From positions 45,383 to 109,382 of the forward strand of contig JAJNBJ010000011.1 of the NCBI GenBank assembly GCA_021155965.1: a stretch of 64,000 nucleotides of DNA. Reading direction: 5' to 3'. Positions 17,522-26,826 of this stretch are shown one piece after another. The notes under the pieces are model-generated. The model had not been told where the DNA came from and did no database searches. It saw only the letters and a list, made by a program, of their open reading frames with translations. The DNA is from Flavipsychrobacter sp. (GTDB lineage Bacteria > Bacteroidota > Bacteroidia > Chitinophagales > Chitinophagaceae). The position numbers and the translations under genes are program-made. Each line of letters begins with the position of its first letter. Positions within the stretch are counted from its first letter, which is position 1.

Positions 17522-19171
17522 ATGCCAAAGGTTCCCTTCTGGGTTTTTATCTTAATTGCAATACTTTATTTCTGTGCCGTTGGTATAGATACGATGGATG
17601 TAGATGCATCGCAGTATGCTGAAATAAGCCGGGAAATGATGCAAAGCGGCGACTACCTGCATGTTTATGACCGGGGCATGGAGTACCTGGATAAGCCGCC
17701 ATTCCTGTTCTGGGCTAATGCCTTGAGCATGAAGGTGTTCGGTGTAAATAATTTTGCTTACAAATTCCCATCTATACTCCTGGCTTTGCTGGCACTCTAT
17801 GCCACGTACAGGCTGGCAAGGTTGCTTTATAACGAGAGCATAGGGAGAATTGCTGCACTGGTGCTGGCCACCTGCCAGGGAATGTTCCTGATGACGAACG
17901 ACGTACGGTGCGATACTATTCTTATGGGCTGGGTGATAACCTCAATATGGCTGATACAGGAATGGATAAGCTACCACAGGCTACGGGACCTGTTATTGGG
18001 TTGCGCCGCTATTTCCTTCGGCATGATGACAAAGGGCCCCATCGCGCTGATGGTGCCTGTATTCTGTTTTGCAAGTGATTGGGTACTGAAAGGTCAATGG
18101 AAAAATTTCTTTCGGCCGGCATACCTGCTGGGATTGATAATAATTGCAGTGTTGCTCATACCCATGAGCATTGGATTATACCAGCAATTCGACCTTCATC
18201 CTGAAAAATCGGTCAATGGCATGACTGGCGTATCCGGGTTGCGTTTTTTCTATTGGTCGCAAAGTTTTGGCCGCATTACCGGCGAAAGCCCATGGAAAAA
18301 CGATGTGGACCTGAGTTTTCTTTTGCAGAATATGGTGTGGTCTTTCCTGCCGTGGATATTCTTGTTTTTACCGGCAATAGTTATAAACATCATACAGCTT
18401 GCGAGGCAAAGATTTCAGTTGCATCCATACCAGGAGTGGATAACTACCGGCGGGTTCCTGCTATCCTATCTGGCGCTTGGTTCTTCAGCGTATCAGCTAC
18501 CACACTATATCTTCGTGGCATTCCCTCTGGCAGCTATCATCACTGCAAAATTGTTGTATGAGCTTATAGAAGAGCGGAAGCATAGCGGAGTTCATAAGGT
18601 AATGCAGCCGTTTCTCATTGTTTTATCGGCCCTGCTGCTGCTTGTTGTCTTCGTGCTTATTTTCTATGTTTTCCCGGCAGATCTATTGTTCATTGCTGTG
18701 TGGGTTGCTGGTATCGCTGCGTGGTTCTTCCTGGCGTTCCGCAAAACGCTTACCGGCAAAATGCTGTGGTTGCCTGCCGCTTGCATGATCATTATCAACG
18801 TATTCATCACATTGCATATCTACCCATCACTGCTTAAATACGAAGTGGGCGCTGTGGCGGGAAAATATATTCATGAACGCGCTATCTCTACGGAAAATAT
18901 ATTTGTTTATAAAATGGAAGACCCATTAAATGCATTGCATTTTTATGCGCAAGGTGTAATAAAAGGAACCGGCGGCATTGAAAGTGCAGATGGGGGAAGT
19001 TATCTCCTTACTATGGAATCCGGTTTGAACGACCTAAAGGATAAAGGGGTTGCGTTTGACATTGTGAAGCAGGGACAGTTCTTTAAAGTAAGTGAGCTGA
19101 CACCGGAATTTTTAAACCCTAAAACGAGAGAGAAGGCAACGAAAATCTACTACTTGGTAAAGCTTAAATAG
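17522..19171 (+). CDS. Family 39 (ArnT/PMT-like) membrane glycosyltransferase
   Basis: This 549-residue polytopic protein has about 11 predicted membrane helices in residues 1-430 and a soluble C-terminal domain. The first periplasmic loop has MDVDASQYAEISREMMQSGDYL, the acidic metal/donor-binding loop typical of ArnT and protein O-mannosyltransferases. Such enzymes move a sugar from a polyprenyl-phosphate donor onto lipid A, other lipids or proteins outside the inner membrane. The acceptor cannot be read from the sequence. The ATG at 17522 was chosen over 17468 because the earlier start would overlap the divergent epimerase gene and lies upstream of the promoter. Confidence 0.85.
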   Translation: MPKVPFWVFILIAILYFCAVGIDTMDVDASQYAEISREMMQSGDYLHVYDRGMEYLDKPPFLFWANALSMKVFGVNNFAYKFPSILLALLALYATYRLARLLYNESIGRIAALVLATCQGMFLMTNDVRCDTILMGWVITSIWLIQEWISYHRLRDLLLGCAAISFGMMTKGPIALMVPVFCFASDWVLKGQWKNFFRPAYLLGLIIIAVLLIPMSIGLYQQFDLHPEKSVNGMTGVSGLRFFYWSQSFGRITGESPWKNDVDLSFLLQNMVWSFLPWIFLFLPAIVINIIQLARQRFQLHPYQEWITTGGFLLSYLALGSSAYQLPHYIFVAFPLAAIITAKLLYELIEERKHSGVHKVMQPFLIVLSALLLLVVFVLIFYVFPADLLFIAVWVAGIAAWFFLAFRKTLTGKMLWLPAACMIIINVFITLHIYPSLLKYEVGAVAGKYIHERAISTENIFVYKMEDPLNALHFYAQGVIKGTGGIESADGGSYLLTMESGLNDLKDKGVAFDIVKQGQFFKVSELTPEFLNPKTREKATKIYYLVKLK

Positions 19172-19192
19172 TTCGGGTATTACTAGTTTCTT

Positions 19193-19861
19193 ATGGCTGA
19201 TTGGTATAGACAAACAGGCTGGAGTATAGAAATTGAAGAGTATTTCTTTAGAAAACTCGCTCGTGCAAGAAAAGAATCAAGGGCTCAATATTTAAAAATT
19301 CAGGCTGTTACATTAGTTGGAACCAGGCAACCGATTTCATTGGATGCTGCTGAAATGCTATTACAAAAACTCCTCAATGATTATCCAGACGATAGAATAG
19401 AAAGAAGCCAATGTTTAAGTTCTCTGGGTGATATTTATACGCTAAAGGGAAATCTCCCTTTAGCCTTGGATTATTACAAAAAGGCGATAGACTATGAAGA
19501 GATTTTCCCCAATGTAATAACACCTGCATATCTAAGTTTTGCCGAATTAGTTATAAAGTTGAAGAGGCAAGAGTTCTATTCTTTAGCAGAACTCACAATA
19601 TTAAATCGGCAGGGATCAAGTTCTCCATTCCCGATAGAAAGATATGAATCATATTCGTTCCTCAGCATTTTTCATTTTCTAAAAGGAAATTGTAGCAAAG
19701 CAATTGAGTTTGCGACCCTAGCAGAACAAAGCGCATCTGCACCAAATTCTGATCTCCGTTATAATAAAAATTTAGGTATAGTTAGCAACCGAGAAAAGTG
19801 GATTGACGATTTAATAGCATACCATAGGAACAAAGCTGAAACAGATCTCAACTCAATATAG
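19193..19861 (+). CDS. TPR-like protein of unknown function
   Basis: A 222-residue soluble protein without a signal peptide. It has at least one clear tetratricopeptide-type helix pair (SSLGDIYTLKGNLPLALDYYKKAIDYE, about 83-110) and a weaker one near 160-185 (FHFLKGNCSKAIEFATLAEQ). The N-terminus (MADWYRQTGWSIEIEEYFFRKLARAR) is a pattern I associate with uncharacterised Bacteroidota proteins. Its base composition is more AT-rich than the flanking glycosyltransferase gene, which hints at a separate origin. It follows that gene by 21 nt and ends before a G/C-rich hairpin repeat. No function is assigned. Confidence 0.65.
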   Translation: MADWYRQTGWSIEIEEYFFRKLARARKESRAQYLKIQAVTLVGTRQPISLDAAEMLLQKLLNDYPDDRIERSQCLSSLGDIYTLKGNLPLALDYYKKAIDYEEIFPNVITPAYLSFAELVIKLKRQEFYSLAELTILNRQGSSSPFPIERYESYSFLSIFHFLKGNCSKAIEFATLAEQSASAPNSDLRYNKNLGIVSNREKWIDDLIAYHRNKAETDLNSI

Positions 19862-19865
19862 GAAA

Positions 19866-19885
19866 GCCCCTTTTAGGGGGTTTGG
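19866..19885. repeat. CCCCTTTTAGGGG hairpin repeat
   Basis: A C-run, TTTTA and a G-run followed by a second G-run (AGGGGGTTTGGGGG) lie between the stop of the TPR gene and the convergent lipocalin-like gene. Related copies are at 31143-31165, 40865-40893 and 40969-40990. It may act as a terminator. Confidence 0.5.
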
Positions 19886-19888
19886 GGG

Positions 19889-20614
19889 TTATTTAAACTG
19901 CTTGAGGTAATACTTTATCCCGTCATCTTCCAATATCATCTCTCCGTTCTGGCATTTGATCACCTTCAGGATGCGCTTGTTCTTGCCATCACAATCCAGC
20001 ACCTGGTCTGTGCCCAGCGATTTGATATACCACGACCATTTATTACGTGGGTCTGTGCCGCTGAATACGTAACCTTGCTTACCATCTGTAGATGGGCCGG
20101 TTATATATACAGTCCTTACAGCAACAGAATTATCTATCTGCCCGGATGCTTTTTCTTTTACCTCCCTCCTGTATACCGACCATTTGCCAATCATTTGGTC
20201 AATATTAGTAACAGGCAACAATTTTTCTTCTTTATCCAGCACGATGGTTTTAACTGTGTCTGATGAATCCCGGTTGAAATAGAAAATACCATCCGGGTTA
20301 GTAAGCACCAGGCTCAATAGTTTTCGTTCAGCTACTTTGTATCGTGCTGTTCCGAAATCCAGCACACTGTCTTCATTTATAGTATAGGTGCCCTTGTATA
20401 TGAAACCATTCTTCACATTGTATTGAAAAGAATCCCTGGGCCTGAACCAGATGAACATCGTATCAGCAAAAGAAACAATGGTGGAATCCGTCTTCATCCT
20501 TGTTACTTCCCGCCATCTGCTCACAGACATGGGCTTCTGTTTGCGTTTATCAACGCATTGTGCCGATACCGGGATAAGCAACATGAATAAAAACAGTATT
20601 TTTCTCATATCCAT
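19889..20614 (-). CDS. Exported lipocalin-like hypothetical protein
   Basis: A 241-residue protein with an N-terminal signal peptide (RKILFLFMLLIPVSAQC). The Cys at the end could be lipidated, but the lipobox is imperfect. The body has two related beta-rich halves. Each begins with a tryptophan-centred motif (SRWREVTRMKTDSTIV; GKWSVYRREVKEKA) and contains a loop of the type 'GYVFSGTDPRNKWSWYI', resembling lipocalin-like domains that measure how a compound is expressed or bound. No catalytic motif is seen. It has a consensus promoter at 20647-20676 and is divergent from the amidohydrolase gene. Confidence 0.6.
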   Translation of the reverse strand: MDMRKILFLFMLLIPVSAQCVDKRKQKPMSVSRWREVTRMKTDSTIVSFADTMFIWFRPRDSFQYNVKNGFIYKGTYTINEDSVLDFGTARYKVAERKLLSLVLTNPDGIFYFNRDSSDTVKTIVLDKEEKLLPVTNIDQMIGKWSVYRREVKEKASGQIDNSVAVRTVYITGPSTDGKQGYVFSGTDPRNKWSWYIKSLGTDQVLDCDGKNKRILKVIKCQNGEMILEDDGIKYYLKQFK

Positions 20615-20646
20615 CAGGAGAAGCCGCCGGTTTTGCGGGATTCTTA

Positions 20647-20676
20647 CAAATTTAGCAGAACAATGTGTTATATCAA
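20647..20676 (-). promoter_or_regulatory. Near-consensus promoter (-33 TTG, 19-nt spacer, -7 TAAATTTG)
   Basis: On the minus strand a TTG (20674-20676) is followed by a 19-nt spacer and TAAATTTG (20647-20654), the ideal layout for the Bacteroidota primary sigma factor. It serves the lipocalin-like gene starting at 20614. The -33 element lies inside a 17-bp inverted repeat (20672-20688: ATCAATT, 3-nt gap, AATTGAT), a possible operator shared with the divergent amidohydrolase gene. Confidence 0.6.
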
Positions 20677-20724
20677 TTGTAAATTGATGCTAATTATTTA
20701 ATTTCATTTGATGAAAAACCAGCG

Positions 20725-21507
20725 ATGCCCGGGGAACATTTATATATAACGCTCATACAGCCTGATATAGTATGGGAAAATAAGGAGGCCAACCTGCAGC
20801 AATATGAAAAAATGATAGCAGGTATCTCCGGCAATAAGCATGTGGTGGCCCTGCCCGAAATGTTCAGCACGGGTTTTAGCATGGCTCCTGAAAGGCTGGC
20901 TGAAACTATGGATGGTAATTCGGTAAAATGGATGGCGGCAATGGCGGCAAAATACCGCTGTATCCTCACCGGCAGCCTCATTATTGAAGAAGATGGGAAC
21001 TATTATAACCGCATGCTGTGGGTGCAGCCAGATGGGAAAATTGGCACATATGACAAACGGCACTTGTTTGGTTATGCCGACGAGGACAAACATTACAACC
21101 CCGGAGACAAGCGGCTCATAGTAAGCGTTAACGGCTGGCGTATAAACCTTATGGTGTGCTACGATCTCCGCTTCCCGGTATGGGCGCGCAACCAGGGCGA
21201 TGAGTATGATGTGCTGCTGTATGTGGCCAACTGGCCTGAGCCCCGTAGCCTGGCGTGGCGCACACTGCTACAGGCACGCGCCATAGAGAACCAGTGCTAC
21301 GTAATAGGCGTGAACCGTGTGGGCAAAGACGGAAAAGATTTTAACTACCTGGGCGAAAGCAGCGTATTCGGCCCGTTGGGCGAGCAGCTATGGCAAAAGG
21401 CAGGCGAACCTGCATGCCATACCGCGACCCTTGAAAAGGAAGTGTTGCAGAAAGTAAGGGCAAAGCTGCCTTTCCTGAACGATGCGGATAAATTTTTGTT
21501 ATTATAA
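20725..21507 (+). CDS. Nitrilase-superfamily amidohydrolase (omega-amidase/YafV-like)
   Basis: A 260-residue cytosolic enzyme of the carbon-nitrogen hydrolase superfamily. The Glu-Lys-Cys catalytic triad is visible in ALPEMFSTGF (Glu, about 46), DKRHLFGYADE (Lys, about 112) and MVCYDLRFPVWARN (Cys, about 147). These motifs fit omega-amidases of the YafV/Nit2 type, which hydrolyse alpha-ketoglutaramate or alpha-ketosuccinamate and remove damaged transamination by-products. The length matches YafV. It stands as a single gene between the divergent lipocalin-like gene and the patatin gene. Confidence 0.9.
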   Translation: MPGEHLYITLIQPDIVWENKEANLQQYEKMIAGISGNKHVVALPEMFSTGFSMAPERLAETMDGNSVKWMAAMAAKYRCILTGSLIIEEDGNYYNRMLWVQPDGKIGTYDKRHLFGYADEDKHYNPGDKRLIVSVNGWRINLMVCYDLRFPVWARNQGDEYDVLLYVANWPEPRSLAWRTLLQARAIENQCYVIGVNRVGKDGKDFNYLGESSVFGPLGEQLWQKAGEPACHTATLEKEVLQKVRAKLPFLNDADKFLLL

Positions 21508-21564
21508 GCTGCGCCAATATACCCGTATTGATTTTTTCCTTAGCTTGATTGATAAAACATTAGG

Positions 21565-23790
21565 ATGAAACGGTTGCTGAAGGGTATATATTATTTTTTA
21601 CCGGTACAGCTTTTGCTGCTTCACTTCCGTAAATACCAGCTACTGCTGTTCTTCTGGGTACTCTTACTGCTCATTATCACCGGCAATTTTGCGTCGCATT
21701 TTGGGGCATCTTCTCTTTTCCTGTCGCCGGAATATTTAGGCGGGATCAATTTTGTAAGCATGTTCCTGCTGGGATGCGCCATGTGCGTATTCATCATGAC
21801 CTGGCACATCACCACTTTCATCATTCACAGTAAGCGCATACCCTACATGGGTGCTACACGGCTTGCGTTTGTGGTATATACCTTCAATAACTCCATCATT
21901 CCATTTGCATTCCTGGTATTTTACTCATTGGTCGCCATTCACTATCAGTGGTACGATGAACAGGCCTCAGTAAAGGAGATATTGCTGTTGCAATTAGGCT
22001 TCTACCTGGGTATACTTGTTGTTGTGCTAATTTCGTTCATTTATTTTTTCCGTGTCAGCCGCGATTTCTTTAAATCAATGCTCACCACTATTACCAACCC
22101 TTCACGCATACGCGGCCTAATACCTTATGATTCTCTCGATTATGAAGTTGATATGATCCCGGCACGCTCGTTCATATCGGTGAACCTCCGGGTAGCCGAA
22201 ATATCAGATATAGAACCATATCACCCCCGCGTAATGAATACTGTGCTGCGCCGCCATCACCGCAATGTGATCTTCGCCGCACTTATAGCGTATATTTTGC
22301 TGCTCCTAATGGGGGCATTTATGGAACAACCTATGCTACGCGTACCTGCAGGTGCAGGCTTCCTGCTGCTGTTCTCTATCATCATGGGGGTGGTTGGCGC
22401 TTTCAAATACTTCCTGAAAAGCTGGGAGACCATTGGCTGGGTAGTGTTTTTTCTGCTCCTATCGCTCATGGTCAAATACCGCTGGTTCGACCTGCGGAGT
22501 ATTGCCTATGGCCTCAACTACCGGCAGGATGTGCGGGAGCAACCTAATTACAATTATACTACTTTGAAAAACCTGTTCAATAAGGAGCGGTTTAATAACG
22601 ATAAGAAACTGGAAGAGGCACGGTTGCAGCTATGGAAAAATAAGAGTGTCAGCGATACTTTGAACCCTCCGCTCGTGGTCATATCAGTAAGCGGCGGCGG
22701 TACACGCTCTGCATATTGGACATTCCGTTCGCTGCAGTATATAGACAGCGCCACTCAGGGACGGCTATTTAAAAACACTGTGCTGATCACCGGGGCCTCG
22801 GGCGGAATGATAGGGGCAGCTTACTGGCGCAACCTGCACGATGCACATCTGCGTGGCCTTGTAAAAAACCCATATGCTGCAGTTTACCAGGAAAACATAG
22901 GCAAAGACCTGCTGAACGCAATTATATTCTCCCTTGCAAGTGTGGACCTTGTTTCACCATTCAATAAAATTTCGGTTGCCGGCTATTCCTACACCCGCGA
23001 CCGCGGCTATGCTATGGAACAGGAGATGGCACGCAACACAGACGGGCTGCTGGACAAGAATTTCAGCTTCTTTAAGGCGCGTGAGGCTACAGGCCAGATA
23101 CCGCTTATGCTTATCAGCGGCACCATTATTAATGATGGCAGAAAACTGGTTATGTCTGGCCAGCCTGTAGGCTATCTTACTCAACCGGAATATTCTTTAG
23201 GCCAGCAATCTCCCGTAATTGATGCGGTTGATTTTTCAGCATTTTTCAACCGGCAAAACCCTCACAACCTGCGACTTACTTCTGCATTACGTATGAATGC
23301 TACATTTCCGTTCGTTTTGCCCGTAGTACGGCTCCCCAGCCAGCCGCGTATGAATATTATGGATGCCGGCCTCAACGATAATTTTGGCGTGAACCTTGCC
23401 AGCAGGTATATATATGTGATGCGCAACTGGCTGGAAAAGAACACCCGCCGTGTTATCTTCCTGCAAATTCGTGATACAAGGGAAAGCGATGTGGGCATAC
23501 CCTCTGATGAAAATTCATTGATCAGCATGGTTACTGAACCTGTTTTTGTGATACAGCACAGGTGGGAAGCTCTGCAATCTTATTCCAACAATTATATTAA
23601 AGATTTTGCCCCCCACTTTCTTAATGGCAAGCTTCGTTTTGTAACCCTGCAATATGTGCCGAAGGAGTCAAAGAAAGTAGCCTCTCTTAATTTCCACCTT
23701 ACCCAAAAAGAAAAGGAGGACATTTATGAATCGATCTATAATGCCTACAATGCAGCGGCCGTAGATACTTTACTTAGTATATTCCGTTGA
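21565..23790 (+). CDS. Membrane-anchored patatin-like phospholipase
   Basis: This 741-residue protein has about eight membrane helices in two blocks (about 10-170 and 230-310) and then a patatin domain (about 355-740). Visible active-site features are the oxyanion loop SVSGGGTRSAYW, the nucleophile elbow GASGG with the catalytic Ser, and the catalytic Asp in DAGLNDNFGV. Patatins hydrolyse acyl ester bonds of phospholipids. The long membrane-embedded N-terminus suggests action at the inner membrane. The Asp motif has DAG in place of the usual DGG/DGA. The substrate and whether the domain faces the cytoplasm are not clear. Confidence 0.85.
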   Translation: MKRLLKGIYYFLPVQLLLLHFRKYQLLLFFWVLLLLIITGNFASHFGASSLFLSPEYLGGINFVSMFLLGCAMCVFIMTWHITTFIIHSKRIPYMGATRLAFVVYTFNNSIIPFAFLVFYSLVAIHYQWYDEQASVKEILLLQLGFYLGILVVVLISFIYFFRVSRDFFKSMLTTITNPSRIRGLIPYDSLDYEVDMIPARSFISVNLRVAEISDIEPYHPRVMNTVLRRHHRNVIFAALIAYILLLLMGAFMEQPMLRVPAGAGFLLLFSIIMGVVGAFKYFLKSWETIGWVVFFLLLSLMVKYRWFDLRSIAYGLNYRQDVREQPNYNYTTLKNLFNKERFNNDKKLEEARLQLWKNKSVSDTLNPPLVVISVSGGGTRSAYWTFRSLQYIDSATQGRLFKNTVLITGASGGMIGAAYWRNLHDAHLRGLVKNPYAAVYQENIGKDLLNAIIFSLASVDLVSPFNKISVAGYSYTRDRGYAMEQEMARNTDGLLDKNFSFFKAREATGQIPLMLISGTIINDGRKLVMSGQPVGYLTQPEYSLGQQSPVIDAVDFSAFFNRQNPHNLRLTSALRMNATFPFVLPVVRLPSQPRMNIMDAGLNDNFGVNLASRYIYVMRNWLEKNTRRVIFLQIRDTRESDVGIPSDENSLISMVTEPVFVIQHRWEALQSYSNNYIKDFAPHFLNGKLRFVTLQYVPKESKKVASLNFHLTQKEKEDIYESIYNAYNAAAVDTLLSIFR

Positions 23791-23892
23791 TCGCACTTGC
23801 CAGGTCTATGCACATGTTGAACCACAATACTCCACAACAACTTTTATTTAAAGAAAATACCCGCAAATTTTCAGGGCAGTTTGAACCAGGCC

Positions 23893-24795
23893 CTATAACT
23901 GCTTCATTAATTCCTGCCAGTTGTAACTATGCGGCTCCCACTTCTTTCCGGCTATTATACCTGATATGCGCCTGTTACTGTAAAACACCAGTTTTTCCTG
24001 CATCAGGTTTTCCATTTGTATCAGTGCGCTGTAATGTACCAGTTCCTGCCAGCTTTTGTTTTTAAAGTGATGGAAAAATGAGGAGAGCACACTACCCGCC
24101 TCTTTAAGGTTCCAGTAATGGAACAGGTACGGCGATGCGGCCTTTATATCATCCTTATCCTGGAAATAAACAGAAAATGCAAATTGCTCCACCACATGCT
24201 TGGGGAATTTAGGATACTCCCTATCCGTAAACGTAAGCACTTCTTCAAGTATTTGTTTATGCCTTGTATTAAAACCCAGCACGCCTGCATTCCACATATC
24301 CATCTCATTTAGTGGCTTGCCATTCAGCTTCAGTTGTGCGCCTTCAATATAGTTGCTCAGTTTACATAAAATAGGATTTGCCTTATCACTCACCTTGCTC
24401 TCCCGTATATGCATGTATAACTTGCCGGCAGCAATATCCTCAAATATTTTTTCTATCCTGTTCGCGAACACAACATCTGTATCCACATACAAGATATTAC
24501 CTTCTTTCGTGCAGGTGATGTCTTTCAGCACTTCTATTTTCACCCTATGCACAAAGTCTATAGTCCCGCGCAAGTTTTTAATAGTTGCCTCATCAACCTG
24601 CCTGTAATTAAGCGGCAACGGACAATCTTTAAATTCTTTGAACCATTCGGGCTTATCCGTATATATCCAAATCTCTGTATTCTTCAGTTCTTCAATTTTG
24701 TGGATACGGGAAAGTGAGAGTAATGCATATGCACACTCATGGAAAACCCTTTCATAGCCATAACACAGGAAAACAATGTAATCAGACTGGCCCAT
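23893..24795 (-). CDS. GT-A-fold glycosyltransferase-like protein
   Basis: A 300-residue cytosolic protein with features of GT-A nucleotide-sugar transferases. The N-terminal Rossmann-like strands (DYIVFLCYGYERVFHECAYALL) precede a DTD metal-binding motif in ILYVDTDVVFANRI (about 120). A later region, MDMWNAGVLGFNTRH, resembles the acceptor/donor loop of GT8-like enzymes. No sugar-pathway genes lie next to it except the upstream TMTC-like gene, which is divergent. The substrate is unknown. It is a putative transferase by fold only. Confidence 0.6.
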   Translation of the reverse strand: MGQSDYIVFLCYGYERVFHECAYALLSLSRIHKIEELKNTEIWIYTDKPEWFKEFKDCPLPLNYRQVDEATIKNLRGTIDFVHRVKIEVLKDITCTKEGNILYVDTDVVFANRIEKIFEDIAAGKLYMHIRESKVSDKANPILCKLSNYIEGAQLKLNGKPLNEMDMWNAGVLGFNTRHKQILEEVLTFTDREYPKFPKHVVEQFAFSVYFQDKDDIKAASPYLFHYWNLKEAGSVLSSFFHHFKNKSWQELVHYSALIQMENLMQEKLVFYSNRRISGIIAGKKWEPHSYNWQELMKQL

Positions 24796-24888
24796 TCATC
24801 ACCAAATGTATAAAAAAGTCGCTATTGCCGCAGTAGGGCACAAATGAGAAAAATATACTAATTTCAAATCCAGCCCCGCATATTTTCA

Positions 24889-26703
24889 ATGGTTTTAACC
24901 GCAAATTGGTTGCAAAATAACCCGCCTGCGTCCCGGCTCATAGTCATCCTGGGACTGGTGGCCTGCCTGGTGTATGCCAATACATTCAACAATGGTTATG
25001 TGCTTGATGATTATTCAGCGATCGTCAACAATAAAACAGTCACAAAAGGTATTTCCGCCATCCCGGAAATATTCAGTACTCCCTACCTGCATGGCTACGG
25101 CTCTTTTACCAACGACCTTTACCGGCCGCTACCTTTAGCCATGTTTGCTACGGAATACCATTTATTTGGCGGGTCACCGGCAGCGGGGCATATTATCAAT
25201 GTGCTCTTTTTTGCAGCTGGCGTTATGCTGCTCTTTATTTTTCTAAATACACTTTTCGAAAGAAAGAGGATCGCATTTGCTTTTCTTGCTTCCTTGTTGT
25301 TTGCCCTGCACCCTATACATACCGAGGTTGTGGCCAATATTAAAAGCAGGGATGAGCTGCTATGCTTTTTCTTTTCGATGCTCACATTGATCACACTAAT
25401 CCGGTACACTATTTCCGGCCGATCATTGTTCCTGGCAACCGGGGCTGTGTTTTATTTTTTGTCGCTGTTGTCTAAAGAAACAAGTATTACGCTCTTGTTT
25501 GTTGTCCCTATTGTGTTTTTCTTCTTTGCGGACAGTAATAAGCGGCGTAGCATATGGATCAGTGTTATTGTATTAGCTACTGCCGCTGCATACCTCATCA
25601 TACGTTCATCAATATTGGTGGCATACAATGCCAATCATATATTCCAGTTCAGCATCACCACAAATTCCATCGCCGGGGCTACATCTTTTGCCGAACGTAT
25701 AGCTACGCCTCTCCTCATCCTGGGCAAATACCTCAAATTGCTTTTCATCCCCTACCCACTCATTTCAGACTACTCTTATAATACTGTTCCACTCGCAACT
25801 TTTCATAACCCATGGGTAGGTTTAACGATGGGCATTTTTGTTTTTTTTGCCATCGTCGGAATACTTCGCCTGGTCGTTATTCGTAAAGACCCTGCGGCAT
25901 TCGGCATAATGTTTTTCCTCATCACGCTGGCTTTATTCTCCAATGTCTTTTTTCTTGTTGGCGCTACCATGGCAGAGCGTTTTCTTTTTTTCCCTTCTGT
26001 TGGATTTTGTATAGTAGTTGCTGCTATTGCCGAAAAGTTTTTATCGCACAAAATAACGGCTGTTGCCCTTTTGTTTGTCGCTGTTACTTATGCGGCTGTT
26101 ACCATCGCCCGCAATACCCACTGGAAAGATGCATACACCCTTTATAAAAAAGACATAGAGCATGCACCAAATGCGCACCGGCTTTTTTATTATCTCGGTT
26201 CTACCATCATTAACGATGCAATTGATGAGACAGACCTTGCAACGAAAGCAAAAAAAATGGAGGATGGTATTGGCTATTTAAAAAGGTCGCTGGCTATATA
26301 TCCCGGTTTCACGGAGTTATATCCGCAGATCGGTAATTCTTACCTTAAAATAAACGCACTCGATTCTGCCGAACGTTATACGCTAAAAGCAATAGAGTTA
26401 AACCCGCGCGACACCTTCTCCATCACCAACCTGGCAGCGTCTTACTTTAAACAGGGAAAATACCGGCAGTCGCTGGACCTATGTAAAAACATCACCCTGC
26501 TCGATACTACATTTGCGCGGGCCTACCGCAACATGGGCAGTTGCTACCTGAAGCTGGGTATTTATGATTCAGCCATCATTGTCCTGAAAAAAGCCATTGT
26601 TCTTCAGCCGGGTACCCCGGCTGTGTATGGCTACCTGGGGTTTGCCTACAGGCAAACTGGCACTATTGATTCTGCGAACAAATACGAAGCACTCTCCCGT
26701 TAG
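24889..26703 (+). CDS. TMTC-like membrane protein with TPR repeats
   Basis: This 604-residue protein has about ten membrane helices (about 15-420) and a C-terminal tetratricopeptide region with three to four repeats (about 430-604; GYLKRSLAIYPGFTELYPQIG, ERYTLKAIELNPRDTFSITNL, AYRNMGSCYLKLGIYDSAIIVLKKAIVL). The membrane part carries NNGYVLDDYSAIVNN, LHPIHTEVVANIKSRDELL and TMAERFLFFPSVGFC. These are hallmarks of DUF1736/TMTC-type proteins, related to GT-C O-mannosyltransferases. A role in protein O-glycosylation is plausible since Bacteroidota glycosylate exported proteins, but no direct evidence is seen here. Confidence 0.8.
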   Translation: MVLTANWLQNNPPASRLIVILGLVACLVYANTFNNGYVLDDYSAIVNNKTVTKGISAIPEIFSTPYLHGYGSFTNDLYRPLPLAMFATEYHLFGGSPAAGHIINVLFFAAGVMLLFIFLNTLFERKRIAFAFLASLLFALHPIHTEVVANIKSRDELLCFFFSMLTLITLIRYTISGRSLFLATGAVFYFLSLLSKETSITLLFVVPIVFFFFADSNKRRSIWISVIVLATAAAYLIIRSSILVAYNANHIFQFSITTNSIAGATSFAERIATPLLILGKYLKLLFIPYPLISDYSYNTVPLATFHNPWVGLTMGIFVFFAIVGILRLVVIRKDPAAFGIMFFLITLALFSNVFFLVGATMAERFLFFPSVGFCIVVAAIAEKFLSHKITAVALLFVAVTYAAVTIARNTHWKDAYTLYKKDIEHAPNAHRLFYYLGSTIINDAIDETDLATKAKKMEDGIGYLKRSLAIYPGFTELYPQIGNSYLKINALDSAERYTLKAIELNPRDTFSITNLAASYFKQGKYRQSLDLCKNITLLDTTFARAYRNMGSCYLKLGIYDSAIIVLKKAIVLQPGTPAVYGYLGFAYRQTGTIDSANKYEALSR

Positions 26704-26705
26704 AA

Positions 26706-26818
26706 TGTCATGGTGAGCTTGTCGAACCATTGCTGATGACCAGGAAACAGTCTCATCAGGGAACTAACATCTACTATTTGCAAGCCCTCAACAATCCTTC
26801 GACAAGCTCAGCATGACA
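26706..26818. repeat. 113-bp MITE/REPIN-like repeat, copy 1
   Basis: The element opens with TGTCATGGTGAGCTTGTCGA and closes with its near-complement, giving 27-bp terminal inverted repeats with three mismatches by eye. A second copy of the same length and orientation is at 28318-28430, about 89% identical by hand count. The two bracket hutH. No coding capacity. It may form a cruciform and end transcripts. Confidence 0.85.
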
Positions 26819-26826
26819 ATTTGTGA

